From assembly GCA_965205915.1 (NCBI GenBank), contig OZ242191.1, positions 2,384,895 to 2,448,894 of the forward strand: a DNA stretch of 64,000 bases, in the 5' to 3' direction. Below the pieces are notes generated by a model. That model saw only the letters and a list, made by a program, of their open reading frames with translations. It ran no database searches and was not told the origin of the DNA. Positions 27,383 to 35,746 of this stretch are shown here, in pieces. The position numbers and the translations under genes are program-made. Numbering within the stretch: the stretch's first letter is position 1; the number at the start of each line of letters is the position of its first letter. The DNA comes from VXMO01 sp965205915. Its GTDB lineage: Bacteria > Chloroflexota > Dehalococcoidia > UBA6926.

Positions 27383-27402
27383 GTAGCCACAGGCACCCGA
27401 CA

Positions 27403-27843
27403 TTGGATACGCGATCTCCAGCCAAACGCAGCGCGATTATGTCTGCGGTTCGGAGCAGCGAAACTTATCCAGAAATGAAGGTGCGGCGATTCCTGTGGTC
27501 GCAGGGGATGCGTTATAGGTTACAAGTCCGAAATGTTCCTGGTCGGCCAGATCTGGTCTTCAGTCGGCAAAAGATCGCGGTATTTGTGAATGGGTGCTTT
27601 TGGCACGGTCACCGCGGCTGCCCTCGCGGCGGCCCGCCGAAGTCAAGGCCGGAGTATTGGGTAAAGAAAATAGCGCGAAATAGGCGAAGGGATCGAGTTG
27701 TTGGCAATCAGTTGAAGAACCTGGGTTGGCGTCACTTGGTCGTATGGGAGTGCCAGTTGCGGACTAGGGCTGCCGCCTCGAAAACACTGCCTCAACTGCT
27801 CGCTGAACTTAAGCTGTTGATGTCGAAGGGCTCGACGTCATGA
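27403..27843 (+). CDS. vsr: very short patch repair (Vsr) endonuclease (146 aa)
   Basis: Nicks 5' of T in T:G mismatches created by deamination of 5-methylcytosine. The family signature is complete: RSAIMSAVRSSETYPEMKVR, then GRPDLVFSRQKIAVFVNGCF, WHGHRGCPRG, the PEYWVKKIARN block and GWRHLVVWECQLR. The catalytic Asp is in GRPDLVF, and the zinc-site Cys/His residues (CFWHGH and later Cys) are present. Length is normal. TTG start. It is the last gene of the methyltransferase-MORC cassette; no other gene follows on this strand. Confidence 0.95.
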   Translation: MDTRSPAKRSAIMSAVRSSETYPEMKVRRFLWSQGMRYRLQVRNVPGRPDLVFSRQKIAVFVNGCFWHGHRGCPRGGPPKSRPEYWVKKIARNRRRDRVVGNQLKNLGWRHLVVWECQLRTRAAASKTLPQLLAELKLLMSKGSTS

Positions 27844-27928
27844 GAGGCTATGCGGTTTCGCAATTGGATTGCGATCCCTAAACGCGGCGTGTTGTTACGG
27901 AGATGTACCGCCCCTCCGCAATCGACAA

Positions 27929-28195
27929 CTAGTTAAGCGCCTTCACCCCATCCTCCCCCACCAACACCTCCCGTAACCCCAGTTCCTCTGCCAACGTCAA
28001 CAGTTGATAGAAGTGAGCCGCGTCCGGCAATGTGCCCTGCCGCCAATAGTGGACCCTTCTGGGGCTGACATAGATTGCCCGCGCCAGGACCCCCCACGAG
28101 AGCCCTGACGCCTCCTTGAAACGCTCAAGACGGCTAGGGAAATCCGGCGGGAAACTCGGCCGCGGCGAGAGAAGTACTGGGCTTCTACGAGCCAT
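27929..28195 (-). CDS. HTH regulator, last of an overlapping array (88 aa)
   Basis: Xre-like helix-turn-helix with the core FPSRLERFKEASGLSWGVLA and VSPRRVHYWRQGTLP. The start ATG at 28195 has GGGAGAGG upstream and overlaps the preceding stop by 11 bases. C terminus ends GEDGVKALN. It belongs to a run of five coupled small genes read leftward from 29.2 kb. It would bind DNA, probably controlling the element or the defence cargo. Convergent with vsr. Confidence 0.7.
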   Translation of the reverse strand: MARRSPVLLSPRPSFPPDFPSRLERFKEASGLSWGVLARAIYVSPRRVHYWRQGTLPDAAHFYQLLTLAEELGLREVLVGEDGVKALN

Positions 28196-28472
28196 AGAGC
28201 CTCTCCCGCTTCTCATCGAACCGCCGAATGTCGGCGGCCAAAAGCGGGAACATTGTGTCCATGCCGTCAGGAATCTTGGATGCCAGCACCATGAACCGGA
28301 GTAGGGCTAGACCCCTCGGGAGCCGCCCTTGCTGCCAGTCCCGGATGAGCGCCACCGGCGCGTCGATTTGCCGTGCGATCTCCGCGTTCGACTTCCCCGT
28401 CAACTTCTTGAATGACCGCAGACGAGTCGGGAAATCGGGCTGGTCCTGAGCCAACATGTTTTCGCTAGTCAT
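28185..28472 (-). CDS. HTH regulator, fourth of the array (95 aa)
   Basis: Shares the layout of its neighbours: FPTRLRSFKKLTGKSNAEIA, then IDAPVALIRDWQQGRLPRG and a hydrophobic helix LLRFMVLASKIPDG. It overlaps the upstream gene in ATGA and the downstream start by 11 bases. Clearly paralogous to the 88-aa and 98-aa proteins by position of helices and the (W/R)xxGxxPRG end of the DNA-binding domain. Confidence 0.7.
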   Translation of the reverse strand: MTSENMLAQDQPDFPTRLRSFKKLTGKSNAEIARQIDAPVALIRDWQQGRLPRGLALLRFMVLASKIPDGMDTMFPLLAADIRRFDEKRERLYGS

Positions 28473-28765
28473 AGGCCAAGCCTCCCTCCCGCTGCCTTTC
28501 TACCGTCATCTCCGTGCAGGAGCATATCGAGTCCACCGGGGAGCCGTTCCGCCATCGTGAACAGGGCGAAGAGGCCGTCACCGCGAGGCTTGGTTCCCCT
28601 CATCCACTGCCGCAACTGTCGGGGGTCAACGGAAAGGCAATGTGCGAAGGCCTCCCGAGAAAGGCCACTCGCGCGTCTCAACTGCTCGATCCGGTCCGGG
28701 AGATCCTCGGGCAACTCGGCCCCGAACAACATGAGGTGCCGTGGAAGTCGTGCGCTACGAGTCAT
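28469..28765 (-). CDS. HTH regulator, third of the array (98 aa)
   Basis: HTH core LPDRIEQLRRASGLSREAFA and LSVDPRQLRQWMRGTKPRG, then LFALFTMAERLPGGLDMLL. The start is preceded by TGGAGGTG and overlaps the upstream stop by 11 bases. The PRG-D/L-LF pattern after the recognition helix is shared with the fourth protein, which points to duplication followed by divergence. Confidence 0.7.
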   Translation of the reverse strand: MTRSARLPRHLMLFGAELPEDLPDRIEQLRRASGLSREAFAHCLSVDPRQLRQWMRGTKPRGDGLFALFTMAERLPGGLDMLLHGDDGRKAAGGRLGL

Positions 28766-28997
28766 TGTTCACCTCCATTTCAAAGATCGCGTTGAAATCG
28801 ACGCCCAACGCCTGTTGGATGCGCCGCCGAGTGTCCGGAGAGGCAAAACGCTTACCGGTGAGAAGCATGGAAATGTACCCCGACGTCAGCCCGGCGAGAT
28901 CGGCCAGTCTGTTCTGGGACATGTTTAGCTGTTCCAGCCGCCCGTAGACCTCTTGGGTTCTTATCCTGACGCGAGGGCGTCGCTCTCGTAGGCTCAC
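28755..28997 (-). CDS. canonical Xre-family HTH regulator, second of the array (80 aa)
   Basis: Textbook HTH_3: LEQLNMSQNRLADLAGLTSG, then YISMLLTGKRFASPDTRRRI and QQALGVDFNAIFE. This resembles P22 C2/lambda repressor-type DNA-binding domains. GTG start, overlapping the previous stop in GTGA. It is the only member close to the consensus and is probably the one that binds the array's own promoter. Confidence 0.8.
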   Translation of the reverse strand: MSLRERRPRVRIRTQEVYGRLEQLNMSQNRLADLAGLTSGYISMLLTGKRFASPDTRRRIQQALGVDFNAIFEMEVNNDS

Positions 28998-29164
28998 TTG
29001 CCAACCGCTCCCTGCCCATCGTCGCGGTTCTCGCCATCTGCGGACCGCGCATCCTGCATGAACCGACGGACAATCATGCGGGCGAGGATGCGCAGGCCAT
29101 CGTCGACGATCTCCTGCTGCTCAGGCGTAAGTTCATACCGCCCGTTGTGCTTGGTGCCTGGCAT
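28994..29164 (-). CDS. small protein opening the HTH array (56 aa)
   Basis: Begins MPGTKHNGRYELTPEQQEI after GGGGGTGAG; a TTG at 29194 is an alternative start with no ribosome site. Predicted helix EIVDDGLRILARMIVRRFMQD, polar tail. Overlaps the HTH gene by four bases. No family recognised; its first position in the array suggests it is co-regulated with the HTH proteins. Confidence 0.5.
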   Translation of the reverse strand: MPGTKHNGRYELTPEQQEIVDDGLRILARMIVRRFMQDARSADGENRDDGQGAVGK

Positions 29165-29700
29165 CGACTCACCCCCTTTCGAGTCCTGCTCCAAGAGGCA
29201 ACGTCCCCGCAGAACAAAACAGAACGTATGTACTGTTGATGAGAGCCTAATCGGTGGGGGGAGCGACTGACAAGGGCTTACGTCACATTCTCGTTAGAAC
29301 CGGCCAAAATTGCTTACAACAGCACGACTCCAGTTCGACAAAAGTTAGCTAGAGCATCCTTCTCCGGCTCAGGTAGGGGAAAGAATCACGCAAAATGTTA
29401 GCGGCTTCCGCCCCCCACAAGACTCATGGGGCCGAATTAAGGCGCTAAGATTCGCGCCGTCATATGATGTGGGATAAGTAGGTGCGCTCTGTTCATCTCC
29501 CTCAGGATCGAGGTCGTCGTCGCCGCCGCTGATGAATTCGTATGGCACTTGGCCGGTGCTACCTGCCGGTAATTTGGTCTCAATGTGCTGATTCGTGGCT
29601 ACGAGGACTAGGGGAAGGCGGGGCAGGGGGCTAACGATCAATACTAGGGTCATAAGCAAATTAAGTAGGACGGCAGACTAACCTAATGTAGGAGGCCCCC
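29165..29700. other. 536-bp gene-poor stretch between HTH array and GmrSD-like gene
   Basis: It must hold the promoter of the leftward HTH array and that of the rightward DUF262 gene. A minus-strand frame from 29653 to 29369 starts with a hydrophobic stretch (MTLVLIVSPLPRLPLVLVA) and has an acidic centre. It lacks a ribosome site and could be a chance frame or a relic. TAGGAGG before 29701 is a clear ribosome site. Confidence 0.35.
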
Positions 29701-31452
29701 GTGTACCAGACCGGCGATACCATCAAGAACACCCTCGACCAAATCTACAAGCACGATCTCGTGTTGCCAGCGATCCAACGCGAGTTTGTGTGGCAACCGG
29801 AGCAGATATGTCGGCTGTTCGACAGCCTGATGCAAGGCTACCCTTTCGGCACATTCCTTTACTGGCGCGTCGACCCTGAGAACAGCGAGACGTTCAAGTT
29901 CTTTGATTTCGTCCTCAACTATCACCAGCGTGACAATCCTCACTGTCCTGAATTACCCGCACTAGTGAACCAGAAAGTGACCGCTGTGCTCGACGGCCAA
30001 CAACGCTTGACCGCGCTCAACATCGGCTTGAGGGGAACGATGGCCCGGAAGCTGCCATATCGGCGGTGGAATAGTCCGGACGCATTCCCGAGCCGACGTC
30101 TTTATTTGGATCTGCTCTGGCAGGTTGACCAGGATGACGAAGAGGGGCTGATGTATAACTTCAGTTTCCTGACCGATGAGCAAGCCAAGTCGCACAAAGA
30201 GGGGGAGTGCTGGTACCCGGTTGGCGACATACTATCAATGCCAGACGCCGGGCCCGCTATGACGCAGTGGCTCAATGCTCGACTGCCCCAGGACGAGGTA
30301 ACCCGCGCGCATTGGGCTCTGTATGAGCTCTATCAAGTTGTCCACAACAAGCCTTTGGTTGCCTACTACGAGGAGCTGGGACAGGAATTGGATCGGGCAC
30401 TGCAGATCTTCATTCGTATGAACGATGGCGGCACGCCCCTCTCTCACTCTGACTTGCTGCTTTCGATTGCCGTGGCGCAGTGGACCGAGCACGATGCCCG
30501 GCAGGAAATCAATGATCTGGTAGATGAGGTGAATCGCATTGGAGTGGGATTTTCGTTCTCCAAGGACCTGGTGCTAAAGGCCGGCCTGATGCTGAGCGAC
30601 ATTGGCAGTGTCGGTTTCAAGGTGGACAATTTCAATCGAGCCAATATGGACACTTTCGAGAGCAAGTGGGAGGACATCGGGCGAGCCCTCACGTTAACCG
30701 TGCAGCTTGTGTCTTCTTTCGGCTTCAATGGGCAGAGCCTGTCCGCCGACAACTCCATCTTGCCCATCGCCTATTACCTATTTAGACGAAACCCGGGAGA
30801 GGCTTATCTCACACACAACAGCTTTGAAGAGGATAGGAGAAACATCCGGGAATGGCTGGTCCGGAGCCTCCTGAAGTCGGGTGTCTGGGGCAGTGGCCTA
30901 GATACCACACTTACTGATCTCAGGCGCGTCATTCGGGAAAGCGAAACCTTAGTTTTTCCCGCCGCCCCGATCTACGAGGCACTGGCCAGAAGGGGGAGGC
31001 AACTGACGTTCAGCGACGAGGAAATCGAGGACCTTGCAGACATGCGATACGGCGACAGGCTCACTTTCGCGCTGTTGTCCATGCTCTTTCAGTTCGTCGA
31101 CCTTCGCAACCAATTCCACATAGACCACATCTTCTCCGCAGCGGGATTCACAGAACGACGGTTGCGAGAGGCCGGGGTTCCGGACGACAAGGTACAGGTT
31201 TTCATGGAATGCAAGGACAGGCTTGGCAACCTGCAGCTGCTCCAGGGCGCAATGAATACTGAGAAGAACGCAAAGATGCCGGCCGCATGGCTTGAGGAGA
31301 CGTATCCTAACCAAGCTGCCAGAGATGGATACTCAAATAGCCATCTGCTCGGGACTGTCCCTGACTCAATCGCAGAGTTCGAAGCCTTCTACGAAGCGCG
31401 TCGAGAACGCGTGAAAGAGAGGATCAGGGGGCTACTTGGGCGGTCAAACTAG
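29701..31452 (+). CDS. single-chain GmrSD-like protein: DUF262 plus HNH/DUF1524 (583 aa)
   Basis: Type IV restriction-type enzyme. The N-terminal DUF262 shows LPAIQREFVWQPEQICRLFD, the QGYPFGTFLYW segment and the nucleotide-site motif VLDGQQRLTALN. The C-terminal DUF1524/HNH part shows FHIDHIFSAAGF and LGNLQLLQGAMNTEKNAKMP. In GmrSD the two parts cut modified (glucosylated hydroxymethylcytosine) phage DNA using a nucleotide; that activity here is inferred. The middle region has the DUF262 helical core (QIFIRMNDGGTPLSHSDL). GTG start after TAGGAGG. It stands alone between the HTH array and the AlbA_2 gene, so it is a defence cargo gene. Confidence 0.88.
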   Translation: MYQTGDTIKNTLDQIYKHDLVLPAIQREFVWQPEQICRLFDSLMQGYPFGTFLYWRVDPENSETFKFFDFVLNYHQRDNPHCPELPALVNQKVTAVLDGQQRLTALNIGLRGTMARKLPYRRWNSPDAFPSRRLYLDLLWQVDQDDEEGLMYNFSFLTDEQAKSHKEGECWYPVGDILSMPDAGPAMTQWLNARLPQDEVTRAHWALYELYQVVHNKPLVAYYEELGQELDRALQIFIRMNDGGTPLSHSDLLLSIAVAQWTEHDARQEINDLVDEVNRIGVGFSFSKDLVLKAGLMLSDIGSVGFKVDNFNRANMDTFESKWEDIGRALTLTVQLVSSFGFNGQSLSADNSILPIAYYLFRRNPGEAYLTHNSFEEDRRNIREWLVRSLLKSGVWGSGLDTTLTDLRRVIRESETLVFPAAPIYEALARRGRQLTFSDEEIEDLADMRYGDRLTFALLSMLFQFVDLRNQFHIDHIFSAAGFTERRLREAGVPDDKVQVFMECKDRLGNLQLLQGAMNTEKNAKMPAAWLEETYPNQAARDGYSNSHLLGTVPDSIAEFEAFYEARRERVKERIRGLLGRSN

Positions 31453-31597
31453 GGCTTTGGATCCATCCTTCGGTTCAGTGCACTACACTTGGCTTGGATG
31501 AGGTTTCCGAGTCTTGAGAACGAGACGCGATATTGCTGCCGACGTCCTGAGCAAGCTAAGTTAGCCTATAACGATGACTTTCTAGGGGGACCAGCGA

Positions 31598-33658
31598 ATG
31601 TTGAGCCATACCGAACCCAATCTGCTTCTGGCCGAAGAAAGGTTGCGGAACGACCTCGCTCAAGGCGAGAGTCATTTCCGTGAGTTCAAGAGTGCGCTGG
31701 AGGGACCCGAAAGAAGGCGTCGGCGCCAAGTGAGGCTTGTTGCTCGAGACGTAGGAGAGACCCTAGTAGCGTTTGCCAATGCTGACGGCGGCACGCTTGT
31801 CGTGGGGGCAGAAGACGATGGCACCATAACCGGCATCAATTACTTTGACGATGGCATTCAGATTCTAAGGGAGGCTCCGCGAACCCACGTCCATCCTGAC
31901 ACCCCGCTGCCAGATGTCAGGATTCGAAAGATTGAATTGGAAGGCAAATCCGTGTTGGTCTTCGACGTTCAAAAGGGAACAGGCCATGTTCATCTGACAA
32001 GTGACGGCAGGTGCTTGCAGCGGAGGGATTCTGACACTATTCCGGTGTCTAGCGAACAGATTCGTTTCGAACGCCACGAACAAGTGTCTAGGGAATACGA
32101 CAGGCAGTGGGTGGATGGCGCTAGTGTGGCCGACCTGCGTAATGACCTGTTGGAACGAGTAGCCGAGGCTATCTCTCCGGGACTGTCCCCAGAGAAGTGC
32201 CTGCAAACTCTGGGACTTGCTGAATATGTAGGGGATGCACTCAGGTTGCGCCGCGCTGCAATGTTGCTATTCGCGCGTGATGCCAGAAGGTGGCATCCAC
32301 GATCCGAGATTCGACTACAGCAAATCTCGGGAACGGAGCTCCTGACAGGAACTGACTACAACGTCAGCAAAGACGAATCCCAAGCAGGCAATATATTGGA
32401 ATTGCTTAGTGCGGGATGGGAACAGGTCAGGCAATTCCTTGTGCAAAGGCGATTGGCAGGCGGTACCTTTCAACTCCAGACGGCTTACCCGGAAGATGCC
32501 TGTAGAGAGGCGTTTGTGAACGCTATTGCACACAGAGACTACAGCGCGGAAGGCAGATCACTAGAGGTTCTGTCGTTCAACGATAAGCTCGAAATTCGGA
32601 ATCCTGGCCAGCTGCTTGCCACGGTCAAATTGACTGAACTCAGGCGTGGCACAGGAGCACACGATTCCCGCAACACCTATATAGCAAGGGTGTTGAGGGA
32701 ACTTGGATATATGCGGGAGATGGGTGAGGGACTCCGACGCATTAACGCCCTGATGAACGGACACGAACTTGGACCACCTGATATCGTGTCTGAAGAAGAT
32801 AGTTTTTCGATTACGTTTTCCCAAAGAAACGTATTCACTCCAACTGAACAGCAATGGCTTGATGCCTTCAACTCGTTCAATCTGAGTAGAGAGGAGAAAT
32901 TGGTCGTTCTCCTGGGCCGGGGGGGCAAGTTAATCGCACCAAGTCAAATTTGGGAAGTTCTTGATCTAGTTGATACTGAAGAATATCGGCAGATTATCGA
33001 CCGACTGCAGACAAAAGGTCTGCTATCCTCGCAGATAAGTCGTAACCAGGCAGGGATAATTGCACGTCGGGAGGGCAGCGGGCCACGTGATGTGCCTAGG
33101 TTCGCCATCAGAACCCCTGATCTCGCGGAACGAGATCATAGAGAAGTTATCGAATCTGTAGTCGCTCTGGGAAATCAGGGAAGATTCCGTAACGCTCAGT
33201 ATGAAGCAATAGGTAAGGGACTCAGCGGGCAGAACCCGTACCAGAGTGCAATAAAGCTGAGGCAACTTCTAAGGTGGTTGGAACTGATCGATCAATCCGG
33301 AAATTCAACGGATAGACTGATTCAACTATGGGACGATGAATCAGAGAGCAGGCCAGAGCGACGGAGACATGCACAGGAAGGAGGCTCTGACCCCGTAACT
33401 CCGCCAATTGCGCCATCGCGGGACATCTATGTGGGCAATCTAGATTACCAAGTAGGCGACCACCAGTTGCGAGAAGTCTTTGAAGAGGTAGGGAGAGTTG
33501 TCAAGGTTAGCGTACCTTGGGACTACTTGACCAATGCCAATCGTGGCTTCGCCTTTGTTCAAATGGCTGACCCAGCGTCTAGCTTGAAGGCCTTCATGGA
33601 AGTGGATGGTCGCGTTTTGCACGGGAGGCCACTTAGGTTGGGATGGTCATTCAAGTGA
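31598..33658 (+). CDS. AlbA_2/Schlafen-type protein with C-terminal RNA recognition motif (686 aa)
   Basis: Residues about 15-170 match the AlbA_2 domain (GESHFREFKSAL, then ETLVAFANADGGTLVVGAED and ITGINYFDDGIQ). Residues about 290-410 match the GHKL-like C-terminal half of these proteins (DACREAFVNAIAHRDYS, LEIRNPGQL, RVLRELGYMREMGEGLRRI). A winged-helix-like middle follows. Residues 609-686 are a complete RRM: RNP2 IYVGNL, RNP1 RGFAFVQM and a final GRPLRLGWSF. RRMs are uncommon in bacteria and I know of no such fusion. The start follows GGGGGA. RNA-linked defence or regulation is inferred. Confidence 0.85.
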   Translation: MLSHTEPNLLLAEERLRNDLAQGESHFREFKSALEGPERRRRRQVRLVARDVGETLVAFANADGGTLVVGAEDDGTITGINYFDDGIQILREAPRTHVHPDTPLPDVRIRKIELEGKSVLVFDVQKGTGHVHLTSDGRCLQRRDSDTIPVSSEQIRFERHEQVSREYDRQWVDGASVADLRNDLLERVAEAISPGLSPEKCLQTLGLAEYVGDALRLRRAAMLLFARDARRWHPRSEIRLQQISGTELLTGTDYNVSKDESQAGNILELLSAGWEQVRQFLVQRRLAGGTFQLQTAYPEDACREAFVNAIAHRDYSAEGRSLEVLSFNDKLEIRNPGQLLATVKLTELRRGTGAHDSRNTYIARVLRELGYMREMGEGLRRINALMNGHELGPPDIVSEEDSFSITFSQRNVFTPTEQQWLDAFNSFNLSREEKLVVLLGRGGKLIAPSQIWEVLDLVDTEEYRQIIDRLQTKGLLSSQISRNQAGIIARREGSGPRDVPRFAIRTPDLAERDHREVIESVVALGNQGRFRNAQYEAIGKGLSGQNPYQSAIKLRQLLRWLELIDQSGNSTDRLIQLWDDESESRPERRRHAQEGGSDPVTPPIAPSRDIYVGNLDYQVGDHQLREVFEEVGRVVKVSVPWDYLTNANRGFAFVQMADPASSLKAFMEVDGRVLHGRPLRLGWSFK

Positions 33659-33718
33659 GTTAACTAGCTTCTGCGACAGAGATTTAGGTGTGGCTCTATG
33701 ACCAGCAAACTCCATTCT

Positions 33719-33735
33719 CCCCTTCGGGGCATTTT
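33719..33735 (+). terminator. weak intrinsic terminator after the AlbA_2-RRM gene
   Basis: Stem CCCC/GGGG with loop TTC (33719-33729), followed by CATTTTC. It lies about 60 bases after the stop. The stem is short, so termination may be partial. Nothing else is supported between 33659 and 33952. Confidence 0.4.
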
Positions 33736-33952
33736 CTTTGCTATAGTTGCCCATCGCCTCGCTCAACAATGCTTGGTGCCATTTGCTACGACCTAGCCTC
33801 GTCGGCGTGAGCGATACATTCTTTCCAGACGCTCGCTTGCTGAATAATGCCGCTGTGATCTGCTCGGCACTGCAGAAATCCAAGCATCACTGTAGCTGGA
33901 CGCACAAATGTTTTTATGTGTAATCTGGGTTGACGGTGCGAAGACGGGGAAC

Positions 33953-35608
33953 ATGGAGGCAGACGTGGCAGGAATGCAAAAAGACGGCACAGACGCGACC
34001 GTTGCTCTCTATGCGCGCGTGTCCAGCGACCGGCAGGATGTTGATCTGTCCGTCTCGGCGCAGTTGCGGGCTCTGCGTGACTATGCTACGAAGAACGGCC
34101 ACATCGTTGTGCGGGAGTTTATCGACGAGGCAGAGAGCGGGCGGATAGCATCTCGGCCCGAGTTCCGCAAGATGATTGACGACGCCACCGGGGCAGACGC
34201 GCCGTTCAAAGAGATTTTGGTCTGGAAGTTCTCGCGGTTTACGCGCAAGCGGGAGCATGCTGTCGCGTTCAAAGCCATGTTGCGTCGCAAGGGCGTCCGA
34301 GTCGTCTCCATCACTGAGCACGCGGACGACTCGCCGATGGGCAAGCTCATGGAAGGCATCATCGAAAGTGTCGACGAATTCTACTCGGAGAACCTCGGAC
34401 AGGAGGTCATGCGTGGGATGCGCGAGGCGGCGTCCCGCGGCTTCTGGGTTTCGCCCCAGGTGCCGTACGGCTATCGCAAGGTGAGGGTCGACGACAACGG
34501 CAAGCAGCGCCCGAAGCTCGAACTCAATCCTCCTTTCGACGAAGTGGCGCGCCGCATCTTCGACATGGCTCTGCGCGGCAAGAGTTCTCTCGACATTGCC
34601 AAGGTGCTAAACGCCGACGGCGTGCGGTCTCCCAAGGGCAAACAGTGGCGGAAAACGAGCATCGTCGCCACGCTGTCTAATGAGGTATACACGGGCACGC
34701 TGGTGTGGGGTGCCACTGCAAGGGACAAAGGCGATGTGATTCGTGTGGAGGACGCCTTCCCCGCCATCGTAAAGAAACAAGAATTTCGGCGGGTGAGAAA
34801 GTTGCTCGATACGCGAGCCCCAAAGTGGATGCACCCCCGGCGCACGTCCAGCCCCTACCTGCTTAGTGGCCTCCTTAACTGCGAAACGTGCGGCAGCCTG
34901 ATGACCGCGTCCGAGGCGAAGGGAGGCAGGTACACCTACTACGTCTGCCAGACCCTCCTAAAGAAGGGCAGTGGAACTTGCGAGACACCCCGACTCAACT
35001 CCAAGTGGTTCGAGGGGCTGATTGTCGATCAACTGCGGACCAACGTCCTCACCGAGAAGAACGTGCGGCACTTGGCCATCATGCTCGATGAGGAAATGGA
35101 CGGTGAGGCTCATGCGCTGCGGCAGCAATTGCACACAACGGACGCCGAGCTGGGCGAGGTAAGCCGACGGCTCGACAAACTCTACGAGGCTGTAGAAACC
35201 TCCGGGCTTGACCTGGCCGATGTTGCTCCGCGCATCCGGCAGCATCGTGAGCGGCAGGCTCAACTGGAGGCAGCCGTCGATGAGGCCCGGGCCGGTCTTA
35301 TGGAGCGGCGCAAAATTCTCGATCGCGTCGAAACGATTGCGGCATTCGCAAAGGAGATGAGCGAATTCCTGCACACCAGCGACCTAACGGCCTCAAGAGC
35401 ATTCATCCGCTCGTTCGTGAAGGGAATCGTCGTGAGTCCGGACAGGGCAGTGATCAACTACACAGTCCCAATGCCGGAGGACAGCCCGATTGGAGCCTCG
35501 AAGGTAGCCGGGCTTGATCTGGAAGCGGTTGTTCGCAGTACAGACCATTATGGTGGGCGATACAGGACTCGAACCTGTGACCTCTTCCGTGTGAAGGAAG
35601 CGCTCTAA
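33953..35608 (+). CDS. large serine recombinase (integrase) of the element (551 aa)
   Basis: Catalytic domain begins VALYARVSSDRQ with the nucleophile Ser24 in YARVS, then EFIDEAESGRIASRPEF and LVWKFSRFTRKREHAV. A recombinase domain follows (YGYRKVRVDDNG, IFDMALRGKSSLDIAKVLN). The zinc ribbon is LLNCETCGSL with later YYVCQT and GTCETP, then a coiled coil. The ATG at 33953 is used; ATG at 33908 lacks a ribosome site. The last 18 or so codons are written in the reverse complement of the tRNA-Val 3' part. Integration at the tRNA end, with the gene adjacent to att, is the natural reading. Confidence 0.92.
   Translation: MEADVAGMQKDGTDATVALYARVSSDRQDVDLSVSAQLRALRDYATKNGHIVVREFIDEAESGRIASRPEFRKMIDDATGADAPFKEILVWKFSRFTRKREHAVAFKAMLRRKGVRVVSITEHADDSPMGKLMEGIIESVDEFYSENLGQEVMRGMREAASRGFWVSPQVPYGYRKVRVDDNGKQRPKLELNPPFDEVARRIFDMALRGKSSLDIAKVLNADGVRSPKGKQWRKTSIVATLSNEVYTGTLVWGATARDKGDVIRVEDAFPAIVKKQEFRRVRKLLDTRAPKWMHPRRTSSPYLLSGLLNCETCGSLMTASEAKGGRYTYYVCQTLLKKGSGTCETPRLNSKWFEGLIVDQLRTNVLTEKNVRHLAIMLDEEMDGEAHALRQQLHTTDAELGEVSRRLDKLYEAVETSGLDLADVAPRIRQHRERQAQLEAAVDEARAGLMERRKILDRVETIAAFAKEMSEFLHTSDLTASRAFIRSFVKGIVVSPDRAVINYTVPMPEDSPIGASKVAGLDLEAVVRSTDHYGGRYRTRTCDLFRVKEAL
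35551..35608. other. candidate attachment-site end of the integrated element
   Basis: The 3' 58 bases of tRNA-Val, including the encoded CCA, coincide with the end of the recombinase frame. Elements commonly insert in tRNA 3' ends and restore them, so one att copy should lie here. The other copy is left of the window, so the core cannot be delimited. Confidence 0.4.
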
Positions 35609-35627
35609 CCAGCTGAGCTAACCGCCC
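35551..35627 (-). tRNA. tRNA-Val (anticodon CAC)
   Basis: Reads 5' GGGCGGT in the acceptor stem paired with ATCGCCC (one G-U pair), anticodon loop TTCACAC between CTTCC and GGAAG, T-arm ACAGG-TTCGAGT-CCTGT, discriminator A and an encoded CCA. Anticodon CAC reads GTG. It is intact, so element insertion has left a functional tRNA. Confidence 0.95.
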
Positions 35628-35746
35628 ACGTTTCGTTTCGACAGCCCGCTTTCTCGCGCGATCAAGGCCGGAGGCTGAGCCCTGTAGTTCTGTCCCCCGA
35701 ATCCGTCATGGAGGACAGGCCGACATTCGCCTCGGCATGTCACGCT

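Noticed and set aside
33647..33883. 78-codon minus-strand frame between the AlbA_2 gene and the recombinase
   Set aside because: Convergent with the AlbA_2 gene and overlapping its end; no family or ribosome site. Could be a relic, but not supported.
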